Counted from the stretch's first letter, positions 1 to 10,171 are shown. The stretch: DNA of 64,000 nt from Acidovorax sp. NO-1 (GCF_000238595.1 NZ_AGTS01000140.1:1-64000); one strand, 5' to 3'. Translations and numbers: made by a program. Notes: generated by a model from the sequence alone, not told the origin.

Positions 1-91
1 GCTTTTTATTTGGTGCCTACACCCGCAAAACATGGAATGAAGGACTGTTTTGCCAAAGGCTATTGGCGCCACCCCCTAAAATTGCCCGCGC

Positions 92-913
92 ATGTCCTTG
101 ATCTCCCTAATCCTTCTGCCCTTCGTCGGCAGCCTGTTGGCGGCGGTGTTGCCCGCCAATGCGCGCAATACCGAGTCCACGCTGGCGGGGCTGATTGCCT
201 TGTTCTGCGCAGTGCAGACGGCGCTGTATTTCCCGGACATCGCCGATGGTGGCGTGCTGCGGCAGGACCTGGCGTGGCTGCCCGCACTGGGGCTGAACCT
301 GGTCATCCGCATGGATGGCTTCGCATGGATGTTCTGCATGCTGGTGCTGGGTGTGGGCAGCCTGGTGGTGCTGTATGCGCGCTACTACATGTCGCCCGCA
401 GACCCCGTGCCGCGCTTCTTTTCGTTCTTCCTGGCGTTCATGGGGGCCATGGTGGGCGTGGTGCTGTCAGGCAACATCATCCAGATCGCCTTTTTCTGGG
501 AGCTGACCAGCCTGTTTTCTTTTCTGCTGATCGGCTACTGGCACCACCGCAAGGATGCGCGCCGCGGCGCACGCATGGCACTGACGGTGACGGGCACCGG
601 GGGCCTGTGCATGTTTGCGGGCATGCTGGTGCTGGGCCACATTGTCGGAAGCTATGACCTGGACCACGTGCTCGTGGCCGGCCAGCTCATCAAGGACCAT
701 CCGCTGTACCTGACCGCGCTGGTGTTGATTCTTCTGGGCGCCCTCACCAAAAGCGCGCAGTTCCCGTTCCATTTCTGGCTGCCCCACGCCATGGCCGCGC
801 CCACGCCGGTATCTGCATACCTGCACTCGGCCACCATGGTCAAGGCGGGTGTTTTTTGCTGGCGCGGCTGTGGCCCGCCCTTGCAGGCACAGAGGAATGG
901 TTCTGGCTGGTAG
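92..913 (+). CDS. mrpA: Na+/H+ antiporter subunit A (MrpA/PhaA), N-terminal part, frameshifted
   Basis: First part of the large proton-conducting subunit of an Mrp/Pha antiporter in the inner membrane. It encodes the NADH-dehydrogenase-5-like N-terminal membrane segments. The conserved glutamate helix is visible (FFWELTSLFSFLLIGYW, about residues 137-153), followed by FPFHFWLPHAMAAPTPVSAYLHSATMVKAGVF. After GVF the frame leaves homology and stops at 913. The same protein continues in the frame starting at 856. The break coincides with a run of six T at 852-857; seven T would give GVFLLARLWPALAG and join the halves. No strong ribosome binding site precedes the ATG at 92. Whether this is a base-calling error, a real mutation or slippage cannot be told from one sequence. 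Confidence 0.85.
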   Translation: MSLISLILLPFVGSLLAAVLPANARNTESTLAGLIALFCAVQTALYFPDIADGGVLRQDLAWLPALGLNLVIRMDGFAWMFCMLVLGVGSLVVLYARYYMSPADPVPRFFSFFLAFMGAMVGVVLSGNIIQIAFFWELTSLFSFLLIGYWHHRKDARRGARMALTVTGTGGLCMFAGMLVLGHIVGSYDLDHVLVAGQLIKDHPLYLTALVLILLGALTKSAQFPFHFWLPHAMAAPTPVSAYLHSATMVKAGVFCWRGCGPPLQAQRNGSGW

Positions 914-3039
914 GCGGCGCGGGTCTGGCCACGCTGCTGGTGGGCGGTTATGCGGCCATGTTCCAGAACGACCTCAAGGGGTTGCTCGCGTATTCCACCA
1001 TCTCGCACCTGGGGCTCATCACGCTGCTGCTGGGTCTGAACAGCCCGCTGGCCGCCGTGGCGGCCGTGTTCCACATCATGAACCACGCGACCTTCAAGGC
1101 GTCGCTGTTCATGGCCGTAGGCATTGTGGACCACGAAAGTGGCACCCGCGACATCCGCCGCCTGTCGGGGCTGCGTAAGATGATGCCCATTACCGCCACG
1201 CTCTCCATCGTGGCTAGCGCGGCCATGGCGGGTGTGCCGCTGCTCAACGGTTTCCTGTCGAAGGAAATGTTCTTTGCCGAGACGGTGTATGTCAACACCA
1301 CCCCCCTGCTCGAGTGGCTGCTGCCCGTGGCCGCCACGGTGGCCGGCATGTTCAGCGTGGCGTACTCGCTGCGCTTCACGGTAGATGTTTTCTGGGGCCC
1401 GCCTGCCACCGACCTGCCCCTGCAGCCCCACGAGCCCCCGCACTGGATGCGCGTGCCGGTCGAATTGCTGGTGCTGGCCTGTCTGGTGGTGGGTGTGCTG
1501 CCCGCCTGGTCTGTGGGCGCCTATCTCGCTGCTGCGGCGCAGCCTGTGGTGGGCGGCGAACTGCCCACCTACAGCCTGGCCGTGTGGCATGGCTTCAATA
1601 CACCGTTCGTGATGAGCCTGGTGGCGCTGGGCGGGGGCATCGCGCTGTATTCGGTGTTGCGCTGGCAACGTGCGAAGGGGGCCCTGGACGCGCCACCCGT
1701 CATGCATCGCCTCAGCGGTCAGCGGCTGTTCGAGGGCCTGCTCACCATCGTCACCCAGGGCGGCCGGCACGGGCGCAGGCTGCTGGGCACAGGCCGCCTG
1801 CAGTGGCAGATGCTGTGGCTGGTCACCGCGGCGCTGGTGGCCGGTGTGCTGCCGCTGTGGGCGCGTGGCCTGCCCATCGGAGACCGCACGCCGCTGGCGC
1901 TGTCGCCCGCCTTTGCACTGATCTGGCTGCTGGGCGCGCTGTGCGCGATAGGCGCAGCCTGGCAAGCCAAATACCACCGCCTTGCGGCGCTCGCGCTGCT
2001 CGGAGGGGCGGGCCTGTGTGTGTGCCTGACCTTCCTGTGGTTTTCTGCACCCGACCTGGCACTCACGCAGATCGTGGTGGAGGTCGTCACCACCATCCTC
2101 ATCCTGCTGGGCCTGCGCTGGCTGCCCCGCCGTGATGAGGCCCTGCGCAAGCCCACGCTGGCCGAGGAGCGCCGCACCCAGCTACGCCGCTACCGCGACA
2201 TGGCACTGGCACTGACTACAGGTGCAGGCATGGCCTTGTTGTCATTTGCCATGATGAGCCGCCCTTTCCCGGACAGCACGTCCACCTTCTTCCTGGAGAA
2301 CGCCCTCAGCGGCGGAGGCGGCACCAACGTGGTCAACGTGATGCTGGTGGACTTCCGCGGTTTCGACACCTTTGGCGAGATCGTGGTGCTGGGCATTGTG
2401 GCGCTGACGGTGTATGCGCTGCTGCGCCGCTTTCGCCCGGCGCGGGAGGTCATGGATCTGCCGCCCCAGCAGCGCGCACTGCCCGCCGACGTGGACACCG
2501 ACCTGGCCAACCCGCGCCAGACGGCCGACACTGCCGTGGGCTACCTCATGGTACCGGCCGTGCTGGTGCGCCTGATGCTGCCCTTTGCAACCCTGGTGGC
2601 GGTGTACCTGTTTTTGCGCGGGCACAACGAGCCTGGCGGCGGCTTTGTGGCGGGGCTGGTGTTCTCTGTGGCTTTGCTGCTGCAGTACATCGTGTCGGGC
2701 ACCTCATGGGTGGAGGCCCACCTTCCGCTCTACCCGCGCCGCTGGATCGGCATCGGGCTGCTGGCCGCCTTGTGCACTGGCTTGGGTGCAATCGCCTGGG
2801 GCTACCCGTTTTTGACCAGCCACACGGCGCACTTTGTCCTGCCGGTAGTGGGCGAGCTTCATATTGCCAGCGCCCTGTTCTTCGACATCGGCGTGTTCAC
2901 GCTGGTCGTGGGCTCGACCATGCTGATCCTCACAGGCATTGCCCACCAGTCGGTGCGCAGCCACCGCTATAACAATGCGCGCGCGGCTGAAGAGGCGCAA
3001 GCCGCTGCCGCCACACAGGGAGAAGGCCCATGGAACTGA
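856..3039 (+). CDS. mrpA: Na+/H+ antiporter subunit A/B fusion (MrpAB), C-terminal part, frameshifted
   Basis: Continuation of the gene begun at 92. It carries the rest of the MrpA membrane domain (NDLKGLLAYSTISHLG, then PLLNGFLSKEMFF) and, in its last 200 or so residues, a fused MrpB/MnhB domain with the GHNEPGGGF signature. An A+B fusion is the usual form in proteobacterial Pha-type operons. The only in-frame start here is an internal TTG, so separate expression is unlikely; it should be read as one protein of about 980 residues once the T-run frameshift at 852-857 is resolved. The stop overlaps mrpC by 10 bp, so translation is coupled. The coding quality is good to the end, with no further breaks. 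Confidence 0.88.
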   Translation: MLARLWPALAGTEEWFWLVGGAGLATLLVGGYAAMFQNDLKGLLAYSTISHLGLITLLLGLNSPLAAVAAVFHIMNHATFKASLFMAVGIVDHESGTRDIRRLSGLRKMMPITATLSIVASAAMAGVPLLNGFLSKEMFFAETVYVNTTPLLEWLLPVAATVAGMFSVAYSLRFTVDVFWGPPATDLPLQPHEPPHWMRVPVELLVLACLVVGVLPAWSVGAYLAAAAQPVVGGELPTYSLAVWHGFNTPFVMSLVALGGGIALYSVLRWQRAKGALDAPPVMHRLSGQRLFEGLLTIVTQGGRHGRRLLGTGRLQWQMLWLVTAALVAGVLPLWARGLPIGDRTPLALSPAFALIWLLGALCAIGAAWQAKYHRLAALALLGGAGLCVCLTFLWFSAPDLALTQIVVEVVTTILILLGLRWLPRRDEALRKPTLAEERRTQLRRYRDMALALTTGAGMALLSFAMMSRPFPDSTSTFFLENALSGGGGTNVVNVMLVDFRGFDTFGEIVVLGIVALTVYALLRRFRPAREVMDLPPQQRALPADVDTDLANPRQTADTAVGYLMVPAVLVRLMLPFATLVAVYLFLRGHNEPGGGFVAGLVFSVALLLQYIVSGTSWVEAHLPLYPRRWIGIGLLAALCTGLGAIAWGYPFLTSHTAHFVLPVVGELHIASALFFDIGVFTLVVGSTMLILTGIAHQSVRSHRYNNARAAEEAQAAAATQGEGPWN

Positions 3040-3395
3040 TCCTGGCCCTGGCCATCGGCGTGCTCACCGGCTCAGGCGTATGGCTGCTCCTGCGCCCCCG
3101 TACCTACCAGATCATCATGGGGCTTTCGCTGCTGTCGTACGCCGTCAACCTCTTCATCTTCAGCATGGGCCGCCTGGGCCTGGCGATTGACAAGGAGCCG
3201 GTGCTTCGCGCTGGCGTTCCGCAGGACCTGACCCACTACGCCGACCCTATGCCCCAGGCACTCACGCTCACGGCCATCGTGATCGGCTTTGCGATGACCG
3301 CACTGTTTCTGGTGGTGCTGCTGGCATCCCGGGGCATGGCGGGGAATGACCACGTGGATGGAACCCGCGCCAAGGATGCGCAGGAGATGCCATGA
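3030..3395 (+). CDS. mrpC: Na+/H+ antiporter subunit C (MrpC/PhaC)
   Basis: Small NuoK-like subunit of the Mrp antiporter, 121 residues, with three predicted membrane helices (about residues 1-20, 28-48 and 75-100). The segment LRPRTYQIIMGLSLLSYAVNLFIF is typical of MrpC/MnhC, as is the following loop with DPMPQALTLTAIVIG. It overlaps the end of the A/B gene and shares its operon. Unlike the other junctions in this operon, it is separated from mrpD by about 160 bp that contain a GC-rich repeat. Family assignment is firm. Confidence 0.92.
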   Translation: MELILALAIGVLTGSGVWLLLRPRTYQIIMGLSLLSYAVNLFIFSMGRLGLAIDKEPVLRAGVPQDLTHYADPMPQALTLTAIVIGFAMTALFLVVLLASRGMAGNDHVDGTRAKDAQEMP

Positions 3396-3404
3396 TGGAA
3401 GCAA

Positions 3405-3540
3405 TCATCCCCCTGAGCGGCTTCGCCGCTCCCCCCTTCTCTCGCCCCGCTACGTGTTGCGGGAAGGGGGACACAGCCTTCGCTGCGGGGCGGCCCTTGC
3501 CCGGCTGCCCTCGCCCGGAGCGCGCCGGTTTTATGCGCAG
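3405..3540. repeat. GC-rich dispersed repeat between mrpC and mrpD
   Basis: Non-coding stretch inside an otherwise tightly packed operon. It shares an ordered set of blocks with 42985-43090: a cgcttcgc-like block, a ccccc...gggggac block, then CTGCGGGGCGGCCCTTGC followed by a ccctcgcc and a gcgcgcc block. The two copies are clearly related but diverged. Its role is unknown; the GC-rich inverted segments could form a strong hairpin in the mrp mRNA. Confidence 0.6.
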
Positions 3541-3557
3541 CGTCCGGAACAAATGAC

Positions 3558-5279
3558 ATGACATCTACTGGATTTCTGCTGGAGCGGCTCATGCCGCACC
3601 TGATCCTTGCACCCATCGTGTTGCCCATGCTCACGGCGGGGCTCATGCTGCTGCTGCGCGAAGACCGCCAGCGCACCAAGGTGACGCTCAACATCGTCTC
3701 CACCTTCCTCGGCCTGGTGGTGGCCGTGCTGCTGCTGGTGCAGGCCAAGGACCCCGCCATGCCGGGCAGCCTTGGGGTGTACCTGTCGGGCAACTGGCCG
3801 GCTCCGTTCGGCATCGTGCTGGCGGTGGACCGGCTCTCGGCCATGATGCTCGTGCTGGCCAGCACCGTGGCTTTGGCCACCGTGCTGTACTCGGCGGCGC
3901 GCTGGCACCGGGCGGGGGTGCACTTTCATCCACTGTTCCAGTTCCAGCTCATGGGCCTGGCGGGGGCGTTCCTCACGGCCGACCTGTTCAACCTGTTCGT
4001 GTTCTTCGAGATCATGCTCGCTGCGTCCTATGGGTTGCTGCTGCACGGATCAGGCCGCCCGCGCGTGTCGGCGGGGCTGCACTACATCGCCATCAACCTG
4101 GCCGCGTCGTCGCTGTTCCTGATCGGCGTGTCCATGTTGTACGGCATCACGGGCACGCTGAACATGGCAGACCTGGCGCAGAACGTGGCGGCCATTGCGC
4201 CTGCAGACCGCGGTTTGCTGCACGCGGCCGCGGCCATTCTGGCGGTGGCGTTTCTCATCAAGGCGGCGGTGTGGCCACTGAACTTCTGGCTGGTTCCGGC
4301 CTACAGTGCCGCCACCGCGCCGGTGGGTGCGCTCTTTGCGCTGATGACCAAGGTGGGTGTGTACAGCGTGCTGCGGCTGTGGTCGCTGCTTTTCGGGCCC
4401 GAAGCCGGAGAGTCGGCCCAGTTCGGCAGCCAGTGGCTGATCGGTGGCGGCATGCTCACGATGGCGTTTGGCGCCATCGGCATGCTCGGCTCGCAGCGGC
4501 TGGGGCACCTGGCCGGCTTCAGCGCCATCCTTTCGTCGGGCACGCTGCTGGCAGCTGTGGGCTTCGGGCAAAACCTGCTGACTGCCGGGCTTCTTTATTA
4601 CCTGCTCAGCTCCACGCTGGCCGTGAGCGCGCTGTTCCTGCTGGCCGACCTCATCGACCGCTGGCGCAACGACGGATCCAACCTCGCCCCCTACGAGCAG
4701 ACCGACGACGCGCCCTTCCTGTCTGCCGACCTCGTGCCCACCGAAGGCATCAACCTGGACGACAAGGAAGAAGCCCTGATCGGCGAGGTGATCCCTGCAG
4801 CTGCCGCATTTCTGGGGCTGGCCTTCATTGCCTGCACGCTGATCATCGCGGGCCTGCCCCCCCTGCCCGGCTTTGTGGGCAAATTCGCCATGGTCCACGC
4901 GCTGCTCAACCCGCTGGGCCTGGGGTCCTCCTACGGCTTTGAGCTCGGGCCTGCGGGGTGGATGCTGGTGGCGCTGCTGGTGGGTTCCGGCCTGCTGGCG
5001 CTGCTGGCCCTGACCCGCGCCGGCATACGGCACTTCTGGGCCGCGCACGACCGGTCTGCGCCCCAGTTGCTCGTGCTCGAAGGCCTGCCGGTCGCGCTGC
5101 TGCTGGTGGCAAGCGCAGCCCTGGTGTGGCAGGCCGGCCCCGTGATGCGCTATACCCAAGCCACGGCCGATGCGCTGCACGCCCCTGCCACTTATGTGCG
5201 CGGTGTGATGACCGCGGCCCCCAAGCCCAGCGCCGTTCCTGTAGCTGTACCACCCCTTGAAGGAGCCACGCCCCGATGA
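3558..5279 (+). CDS. mrpD: Na+/H+ antiporter subunit D (MrpD/PhaD)
   Basis: NuoN/NuoM-like proton-translocating subunit of the Mrp antiporter, 573 residues with about 14 membrane helices. The functional glutamate helix (LFNLFVFFEIMLAASYGLLLHG) and the lysine helices (AFLIKAAVWPLNFWL and ALFALMTKVGVYSVLRL) are present. A loop of about 60 residues near 375-435 (NDGSNLAPYEQTDDAP onward) makes it longer than the roughly 500-residue norm. The start is uncertain: the ATG at 3591 (MPHLILAPIVLPML) matches the usual family N-terminus, and 3558 adds 11 residues. The stop overlaps mrpE by 4 bp. Confidence 0.92.
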   Translation: MTSTGFLLERLMPHLILAPIVLPMLTAGLMLLLREDRQRTKVTLNIVSTFLGLVVAVLLLVQAKDPAMPGSLGVYLSGNWPAPFGIVLAVDRLSAMMLVLASTVALATVLYSAARWHRAGVHFHPLFQFQLMGLAGAFLTADLFNLFVFFEIMLAASYGLLLHGSGRPRVSAGLHYIAINLAASSLFLIGVSMLYGITGTLNMADLAQNVAAIAPADRGLLHAAAAILAVAFLIKAAVWPLNFWLVPAYSAATAPVGALFALMTKVGVYSVLRLWSLLFGPEAGESAQFGSQWLIGGGMLTMAFGAIGMLGSQRLGHLAGFSAILSSGTLLAAVGFGQNLLTAGLLYYLLSSTLAVSALFLLADLIDRWRNDGSNLAPYEQTDDAPFLSADLVPTEGINLDDKEEALIGEVIPAAAAFLGLAFIACTLIIAGLPPLPGFVGKFAMVHALLNPLGLGSSYGFELGPAGWMLVALLVGSGLLALLALTRAGIRHFWAAHDRSAPQLLVLEGLPVALLLVASAALVWQAGPVMRYTQATADALHAPATYVRGVMTAAPKPSAVPVAVPPLEGATPR

Positions 5280-5797
5280 AACCCCGCAACGACCCCCTGC
5301 AGCGGCCCCTCAAGCGCGTGATGCCCGCGCCCATGCTGTCGCTGGCACTGCTGGTGCTGTGGCTGTTGCTCAACCGCAGCCTGAGTGCCGGCCACATCGT
5401 GCTCGGCACGCTGCTGGGTCTGGCGATTCCACTGCTCACCGCCGGGCTGCGTCCGCTGCCGGTGCGCATCCGCAGGCCCGGCACGATACTGCGGCTGGCG
5501 CTGACGGTGGTGGCGGACACCACCCGTTCCAACATCGCCGTGGCACGGCTGCTGCTCGCGCCCGGGCGCAGGCGGCACCCCGCGGGTTTTGTGCACATCC
5601 CGCTGGACGTGCGCGACCCCAACGCCCTGGCCGTGCTGGCCATGATCGTCTGCATCACCCCGGGCACTGCCTGGGCCGAGTTGTCGCTCGATCGCAGCAT
5701 GCTGCTGCTGCATGTGCTGGAGGTGAACGACCCCCAGGCCATCGCGGCCGACGTCAAGCAGCGCTACGAACGCCCCTTGATGGAGATTTTTGAATGA
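5276..5797 (+). CDS. mrpE: Na+/H+ antiporter subunit E (MrpE/PhaE)
   Basis: Accessory subunit of the Mrp complex, 173 residues, with hydrophobic segments in the first 60 residues and a soluble C-terminal half. The segment GFVHIPLDVRDPNALAVLAMIVCITPGTAWAELSLDRSMLLLHVLEV is the conserved MnhE core. It begins inside the mrpD stop (ATGA overlap) and ends in an ATGA overlap with mrpF, so it is translationally coupled on both sides. Confidence 0.9.
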   Translation: MKPRNDPLQRPLKRVMPAPMLSLALLVLWLLLNRSLSAGHIVLGTLLGLAIPLLTAGLRPLPVRIRRPGTILRLALTVVADTTRSNIAVARLLLAPGRRRHPAGFVHIPLDVRDPNALAVLAMIVCITPGTAWAELSLDRSMLLLHVLEVNDPQAIAADVKQRYERPLMEIFE

Positions 5798-6072
5798 CCC
5801 CTGTCCTTGACTGGGCCCTTCCGCTGGCCCTGTTCATGCTGGCCCTTGCGATGGGCTGCGCGCTGATCCGCCTGCTCAAAGGCCCTTCCGCACAAGACCG
5901 CGTGCTGGCGCTGGACTGCATGTACCTGAGCGGCATGCTCGTGATGCTGGTGCTGGGCCTGCTTTATGGCAGCAAGAACTACTTTGAAGCCGCGCTGCTG
6001 CTGGCGCTGTTCAGCTTTGTCGGCTCCATGGCCATGGCCAAATTTTTGCTGCGCGGCGAGGTGATCGAATGA
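5794..6072 (+). CDS. mrpF: Na+/H+ antiporter subunit F (MrpF/PhaF)
   Basis: Small membrane subunit of 92 residues with three predicted helices. The motif RLLKGPSAQDRVLALDCMYL corresponds to the conserved MrpF loop after helix 1. It overlaps both neighbours by ATGA, and the order E-F-G is canonical. MrpF is needed for complex assembly in studied systems; no direct functional residues can be assigned here beyond family resemblance. Confidence 0.9.
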   Translation: MTPVLDWALPLALFMLALAMGCALIRLLKGPSAQDRVLALDCMYLSGMLVMLVLGLLYGSKNYFEAALLLALFSFVGSMAMAKFLLRGEVIE

Positions 6073-6455
6073 CCGAAACCGTCGCCGCGGCCGCACTGCC
6101 CCTGTGGCTGGAAATCATCGTGGCCACGCTGGTGCTGGCCGGCGCAGGCCTGGCGCTGCTGGGCTCCACCGGCCTGCTGCGCCTGCCCACGTATTTTGAG
6201 CGCGTGCACGCGCCCTCCATCATCGCCACGCTGGGCTGCTGGCTGATCATGCATGGCACCGTGCTGTACTTTTCGGTGGCCGACCACAGCCTGGCGCTGC
6301 ATGCGCTGCTCATCGCCGTGTTCGTGGCGATCACGGTGCCCATCATGTCGATCTTCCTGATGCGCGCGGCGCTGTTCCGCGCCCGGCAGATGGGGCAGAA
6401 CGTGCCCCCCAGCCTGAGCCAGCCCAAGGCAGCCCCCGAAACCAAAGACTCCTGA
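6069..6455 (+). CDS. mrpG: Na+/H+ antiporter subunit G (MrpG/PhaG)
   Basis: Last gene of the antiporter operon, 128 residues with three membrane helices. The core LGSTGLLRLPTYFERVHAPSIIATLGCWLIM is diagnostic of MrpG/MnhG. The C-terminal tail (after about residue 105) is charged and proline-rich. It starts in an ATGA overlap with mrpF. A perfect 12-bp hairpin repeat at 6463-6495 lies just after its stop and separates it from the convergent 5-oxoprolinase gene. Confidence 0.9.
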   Translation: MTETVAAAALPLWLEIIVATLVLAGAGLALLGSTGLLRLPTYFERVHAPSIIATLGCWLIMHGTVLYFSVADHSLALHALLIAVFVAITVPIMSIFLMRAALFRARQMGQNVPPSLSQPKAAPETKDS

Positions 6456-6458
6456 TTT

Positions 6459-6504
6459 GATAGCTGCTTGCGCTTGATGGACGAGCGCAAGCAGCCATTT
6501 TGAG
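6459..6504. repeat. Short palindromic intergenic repeat, copy 1
   Basis: Perfect 12-bp inverted repeat (gctgcttgcgct at 6463-6474, agcgcaagcagc at 6484-6495) with a 9-nt loop, lying between two convergent genes. It belongs to a family sharing a core of the type AGCGCTTGATGGA...AGCGC. It could act as a bidirectional transcription stop, but no T run follows it directly. Confidence 0.75.
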
Positions 6505-6506
6505 CA

Positions 6507-9500
6507 CTACTCTTGACCTGAAGACCCGAATCCGCCGCCGCCCGGTGTGTGGATTTCAAACACATCGCCCGGCAGCATTTCGGCCTGGCCGATGTGGTCC
6601 AGCAGCTCCACCCGGCCATCGCTGCGCACCACCTTGTTGATGCCCACCGCACCCGGCTGGCCGCCTGCCATGCCAAACGCGCCATGGTGGCGGCCGTTCG
6701 ACAGGATGCTGGCCGTCATCGGCTCCAGAAAGCGCACGCGGCGAATGCCGCCGTCGCCACCTTTCCACTGCCCGGCACCGCCCGATCCCTTGCGGATCTC
6801 GTAGCCCTCCAGCCGCACGGGGAAGCGGAACTCCAGCACCTCGGGGTCCGTCAGGCGCGAGTTGGTCATGTGGCACTGCACGACGCTGGTGCCGTCAAAA
6901 CCGCCCGCAAGTTGACCGTTGGCATCCCACACACCACCCGCACCGCTGCCGCCCGAGATGGTCTCGTAGTACTGGTAGCGCGTGCTGCCAAAGGTGAAGT
7001 TGTTCATGGTGCACTGCCCCGCCGCCATCAGGCCCAGCGCGCCATACAGCGCATTGGTGATGCAGGTGGAGGTCTCCACGTTGCCCGCCACCACCGAGGC
7101 CGGTGGGTTGGGGTTGAGCATGCTGCCGGGCGGGATGATCACGTTGAGCGGCTTCAGGCACCCCGCGTTCAGCGGAATGTCGTCGTCCACCAGCGTGCGG
7201 AACACATACAGCACCGCCGCCATGCACACCGCCGTGGGCCCGTTGAAGTTGTTGGTCTGCTGCGGGCTGGTGCCTGTGAAGTCGATGGTGGCGCTGCGGT
7301 TAGTGGCATCCACCTTCACGGCCACGCTGATCTGCGCGCCGTTGTCCAGCGGCAGCGTGAACGCACCGTCCTTCAGGCGCGTGATGACACGGCGCACGGA
7401 CTCTTCGGCGTTGTCCTGCACGTGGCGCATGTAGGCCAACACCACGTCCAGGCCAAACTCGCCCACCATGCGGCGCAGCTCCTGCTGGCCTTTTTCGTTG
7501 GCCGCGATCTGCGCGCGCAGGTCGGCCATGTTCTGCTGGGGGTTGCGGCTGGGGTATTCGCCGCTTTCCAGCAGCGCAATCATCTCCGCCTCGCGCAGCA
7601 CGCCGCGCTCCACCAGCTTGATGTTGTTGATCTGCACGCCCTCTTCTTCGATGCGCGTGGAGAACGGTGGCATGGAGCCTGGCGTTGTGCCGCCCACATC
7701 AGCATGGTGGCCCCGGCTGCCCACGTAAAAAGTGGGCGTGGCCTCGTCGGCGATGTAGACCGGCGTGATGACGGTGATGTCTGGCAGGTGCGTGCCACCG
7801 TGGTACGGGTCGTTGAGCACAAACACGTCGCCCGGCTGCATGCGTCCGGCGTTGTCACGTATCACCGTCTTGATGCTCTCGCCCATCGAACCCAGGTGCA
7901 CCGGCATGTGCGGTGCGTTGGCGATGAGGTTGCCCGCCGTGTCGAACAGCGCACAGCTGAAGTCCAGGCGCTCCTTGATGTTCACCGAGTACGCCGTGTT
8001 CTGCAGCTGCAGGCCCATCTGCTCGGCGATGTTCATGAACAGGTTGTTGAACACTTCGAGCAGCACCGGGTCCACCATGGTGCCCACGGCGTGTTGCACG
8101 GCACGGGCCACGCGGCGGTTGAGGAGCAGGTGGTCCAGCTCGGTCAGCGCGGCCTCCCAGCCGGGCTCGACGATGGTGGTGGCATTCTTCTCGGCAATGA
8201 TGGCGGGGCCAGGGATCACGTCACCCGGGCGCAGGTCCTCGCGTACCACCAGTGCAGCGTCGTGCCAGGCGGCCACGCCATCCACGCCGCCGGTGTACAT
8301 GCGCACGATGCTGCGGCGCGGCACCTCGCGCGCGGGCTGCAGCGCGTGGCGTGGCTCCACGGGCGCGTCGCCGGGCACCACCGCCTCGACGGACACGGCC
8401 TCCACAACTAGGCCCTTGCCCTGCATGAGGAAGGCAAAACGCTGGCGGTAGGCGTTCTCGAACGCAACGCTAATCTCGGCCATCGAACCAAACGGCACGA
8501 TGAGCGCGGAGTCGCTGCCTTCGTAGCGCACGTGCACGCGGCGGTGCACCACCGCAGTGCCCGCGCCCGACTGCTGGCGCTCCAGCTCGGTGCGTGCGGT
8601 GGTGGCGAGTTGGTCCAGCGTGGCTTCGATGCCTGCCAGCGCTTCTGGCGCGAGCCTGGTTTCCACCGCCTGTTCGCGGATCACGTTCTGGTCGGCCAGA
8701 CCCATGCCATACGCGCTGAGCACGCCTGCCAGCGGGTGCACAAACACGCGCGTCATGCCCAATGCATCGGCCACCAGACACGCATGCTGGCCGCCTGCGC
8801 CGCCAAAACACTGCAGCGTGTAGCGTGTCACGTCATAGCCGCGCGCCACGCTGATCTTCTTGATGGCGTTGGCCATCTGCTGCACGGCGATCTGAATGAA
8901 GCCGTGGGCCACGTCTTCGGCCTTGCGCCCGGTCTGCGTGGCAAGGCCGTCGAATTTTTGCGCTACCGCGTCGCCGTCCAGCGCCTCGTTGGCCCCATGG
9001 CCAAACACCTGGGGGAAATGCACGGGCTGGATCTTGCCCACCATCACGTTCGCATCGGTCACGGCCAGCGGGCCGCCCCTGCGGTAGCTGGCGGGGCCGG
9101 GGTTGGCACCCGCGCTTTCGGGTCCCACGCGGAAGCGCGCGCCGTCAAAACCGAGGATGGAGCCGCCCCCAGCCGCCACGGTGTGGATGCTCATCATCGG
9201 GGCGCGCATGCGCACGCCCGCCACCTGGGTTTCAAACTCGCGCTCAAACTCGCCCGCGTAGTGGCTCACGTCGGTGCTGGTGCCACCCATGTCAAAGCCG
9301 ATGACCTTGTCGTGGCCCGCCAGGCCTGCGGTGCGCGCCATGCCGACGATGCCGCCAGCCGGGCCCGACAGGATCGCGTCCTTGCCCTGGAACACCTGCG
9401 CATCGGTGAGGCCGCCCGACGACTGCATGAAGAACAGCTGCACACCCGGCATCTCGCTGGCCACCTGGTCCACATAGCGGCGCAGAATGGGCGACAGGTA

Positions 9501-10157
9501 CGCATCCACCACCGTGGTGTCGCCCCGGCTCACCAGCTTCATCATGGGGCTGGTGGCGTGCGATGCACTCACCTGCGTAAAGCCGATCTCGCGCGCAATG
9601 CGGGCGGCGGCTTCTTCGTGTGCGGTGTAGCGATAACCGTGCATGAACACGATGGCAGCGCTGCGCAGGCCTGCGTCGTAGGCGGCCCACAGGCGTTCTT
9701 TCAGGTGCGCTTCGTCCAGCGGCTCGATCACCTCGCCCCGCGCGCCCACACGCTCCTGCGCCTCGATCACGCGCTCGTACAGCAGCTCGGGCAGCACGAT
9801 GCGCCGGTCAAACAGGCGGGGGCGGTTCTGGTAGGCGATGCGCAGCGCATCCTTGAAGCCCTTGGTGGTGATGAGCAGCGTGGGCTCGCCCTTGCGCTCC
9901 AGCAGCGCGTTGGTGGCCACCGTGGTGCCCATCTTCACGCACTCCACCACCTCGGGCGTCACCGCCTCGCCGGGCTTGAGCCCCAGCAGGTGGCGAATGC
10001 CGGCCACGGCCGCGTCCTTGTACTGCTCGGGGTTTTCGGACAGCAGCTTGTGCGTGACCAGGGTGCCGTCCGGGCGCTTGCCTACCACGTCGGTAAAGGT
10101 GCCTCCACGGTCGATCCAGAACTGCCAGCGGGACAAGGAAGAAGGGTGGTTGGACAT
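6507..10157 (-). CDS. 5-oxoprolinase / hydantoinase A-B fusion
   Basis: Large ATP-dependent amidohydrolase of 1216 residues, the length expected for 5-oxoprolinase (5-oxoproline + ATP to glutamate). The N-terminal half is a HyuA domain ([11 protein letters not shown] at residue 16; phosphate-binding [14 protein letters not shown] near 290; [16 protein letters not shown] near 450). From about residue 690 ([22 protein letters not shown]) it is a HyuB domain with [16 protein letters not shown] and the C-terminal TPGGGGFG. The relatives act on 5-oxoproline or hydantoins; the exact substrate is not decidable here. The neighbouring TRAP transporter may import it. A palindromic repeat lies just upstream. 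Confidence 0.88.
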   Translation of the reverse strand: MSNHPSSLSRWQFWIDRGGTFTDVVGKRPDGTLVTHKLLSENPEQYKDAAVAGIRHLLGLKPGEAVTPEVVECVKMGTTVATNALLERKGEPTLLITTKGFKDALRIAYQNRPRLFDRRIVLPELLYERVIEAQERVGARGEVIEPLDEAHLKERLWAAYDAGLRSAAIVFMHGYRYTAHEEAAARIAREIGFTQVSASHATSPMMKLVSRGDTTVVDAYLSPILRRYVDQVASEMPGVQLFFMQSSGGLTDAQVFQGKDAILSGPAGGIVGMARTAGLAGHDKVIGFDMGGTSTDVSHYAGEFEREFETQVAGVRMRAPMMSIHTVAAGGGSILGFDGARFRVGPESAGANPGPASYRRGGPLAVTDANVMVGKIQPVHFPQVFGHGANEALDGDAVAQKFDGLATQTGRKAEDVAHGFIQIAVQQMANAIKKISVARGYDVTRYTLQCFGGAGGQHACLVADALGMTRVFVHPLAGVLSAYGMGLADQNVIREQAVETRLAPEALAGIEATLDQLATTARTELERQQSGAGTAVVHRRVHVRYEGSDSALIVPFGSMAEISVAFENAYRQRFAFLMQGKGLVVEAVSVEAVVPGDAPVEPRHALQPAREVPRRSIVRMYTGGVDGVAAWHDAALVVREDLRPGDVIPGPAIIAEKNATTIVEPGWEAALTELDHLLLNRRVARAVQHAVGTMVDPVLLEVFNNLFMNIAEQMGLQLQNTAYSVNIKERLDFSCALFDTAGNLIANAPHMPVHLGSMGESIKTVIRDNAGRMQPGDVFVLNDPYHGGTHLPDITVITPVYIADEATPTFYVGSRGHHADVGGTTPGSMPPFSTRIEEEGVQINNIKLVERGVLREAEMIALLESGEYPSRNPQQNMADLRAQIAANEKGQQELRRMVGEFGLDVVLAYMRHVQDNAEESVRRVITRLKDGAFTLPLDNGAQISVAVKVDATNRSATIDFTGTSPQQTNNFNGPTAVCMAAVLYVFRTLVDDDIPLNAGCLKPLNVIIPPGSMLNPNPPASVVAGNVETSTCITNALYGALGLMAAGQCTMNNFTFGSTRYQYYETISGGSGAGGVWDANGQLAGGFDGTSVVQCHMTNSRLTDPEVLEFRFPVRLEGYEIRKGSGGAGQWKGGDGGIRRVRFLEPMTASILSNGRHHGAFGMAGGQPGAVGINKVVRSDGRVELLDHIGQAEMLPGDVFEIHTPGGGGFGSSGQE

Positions 10158-10171
10158 ATCAATGCTATCTT

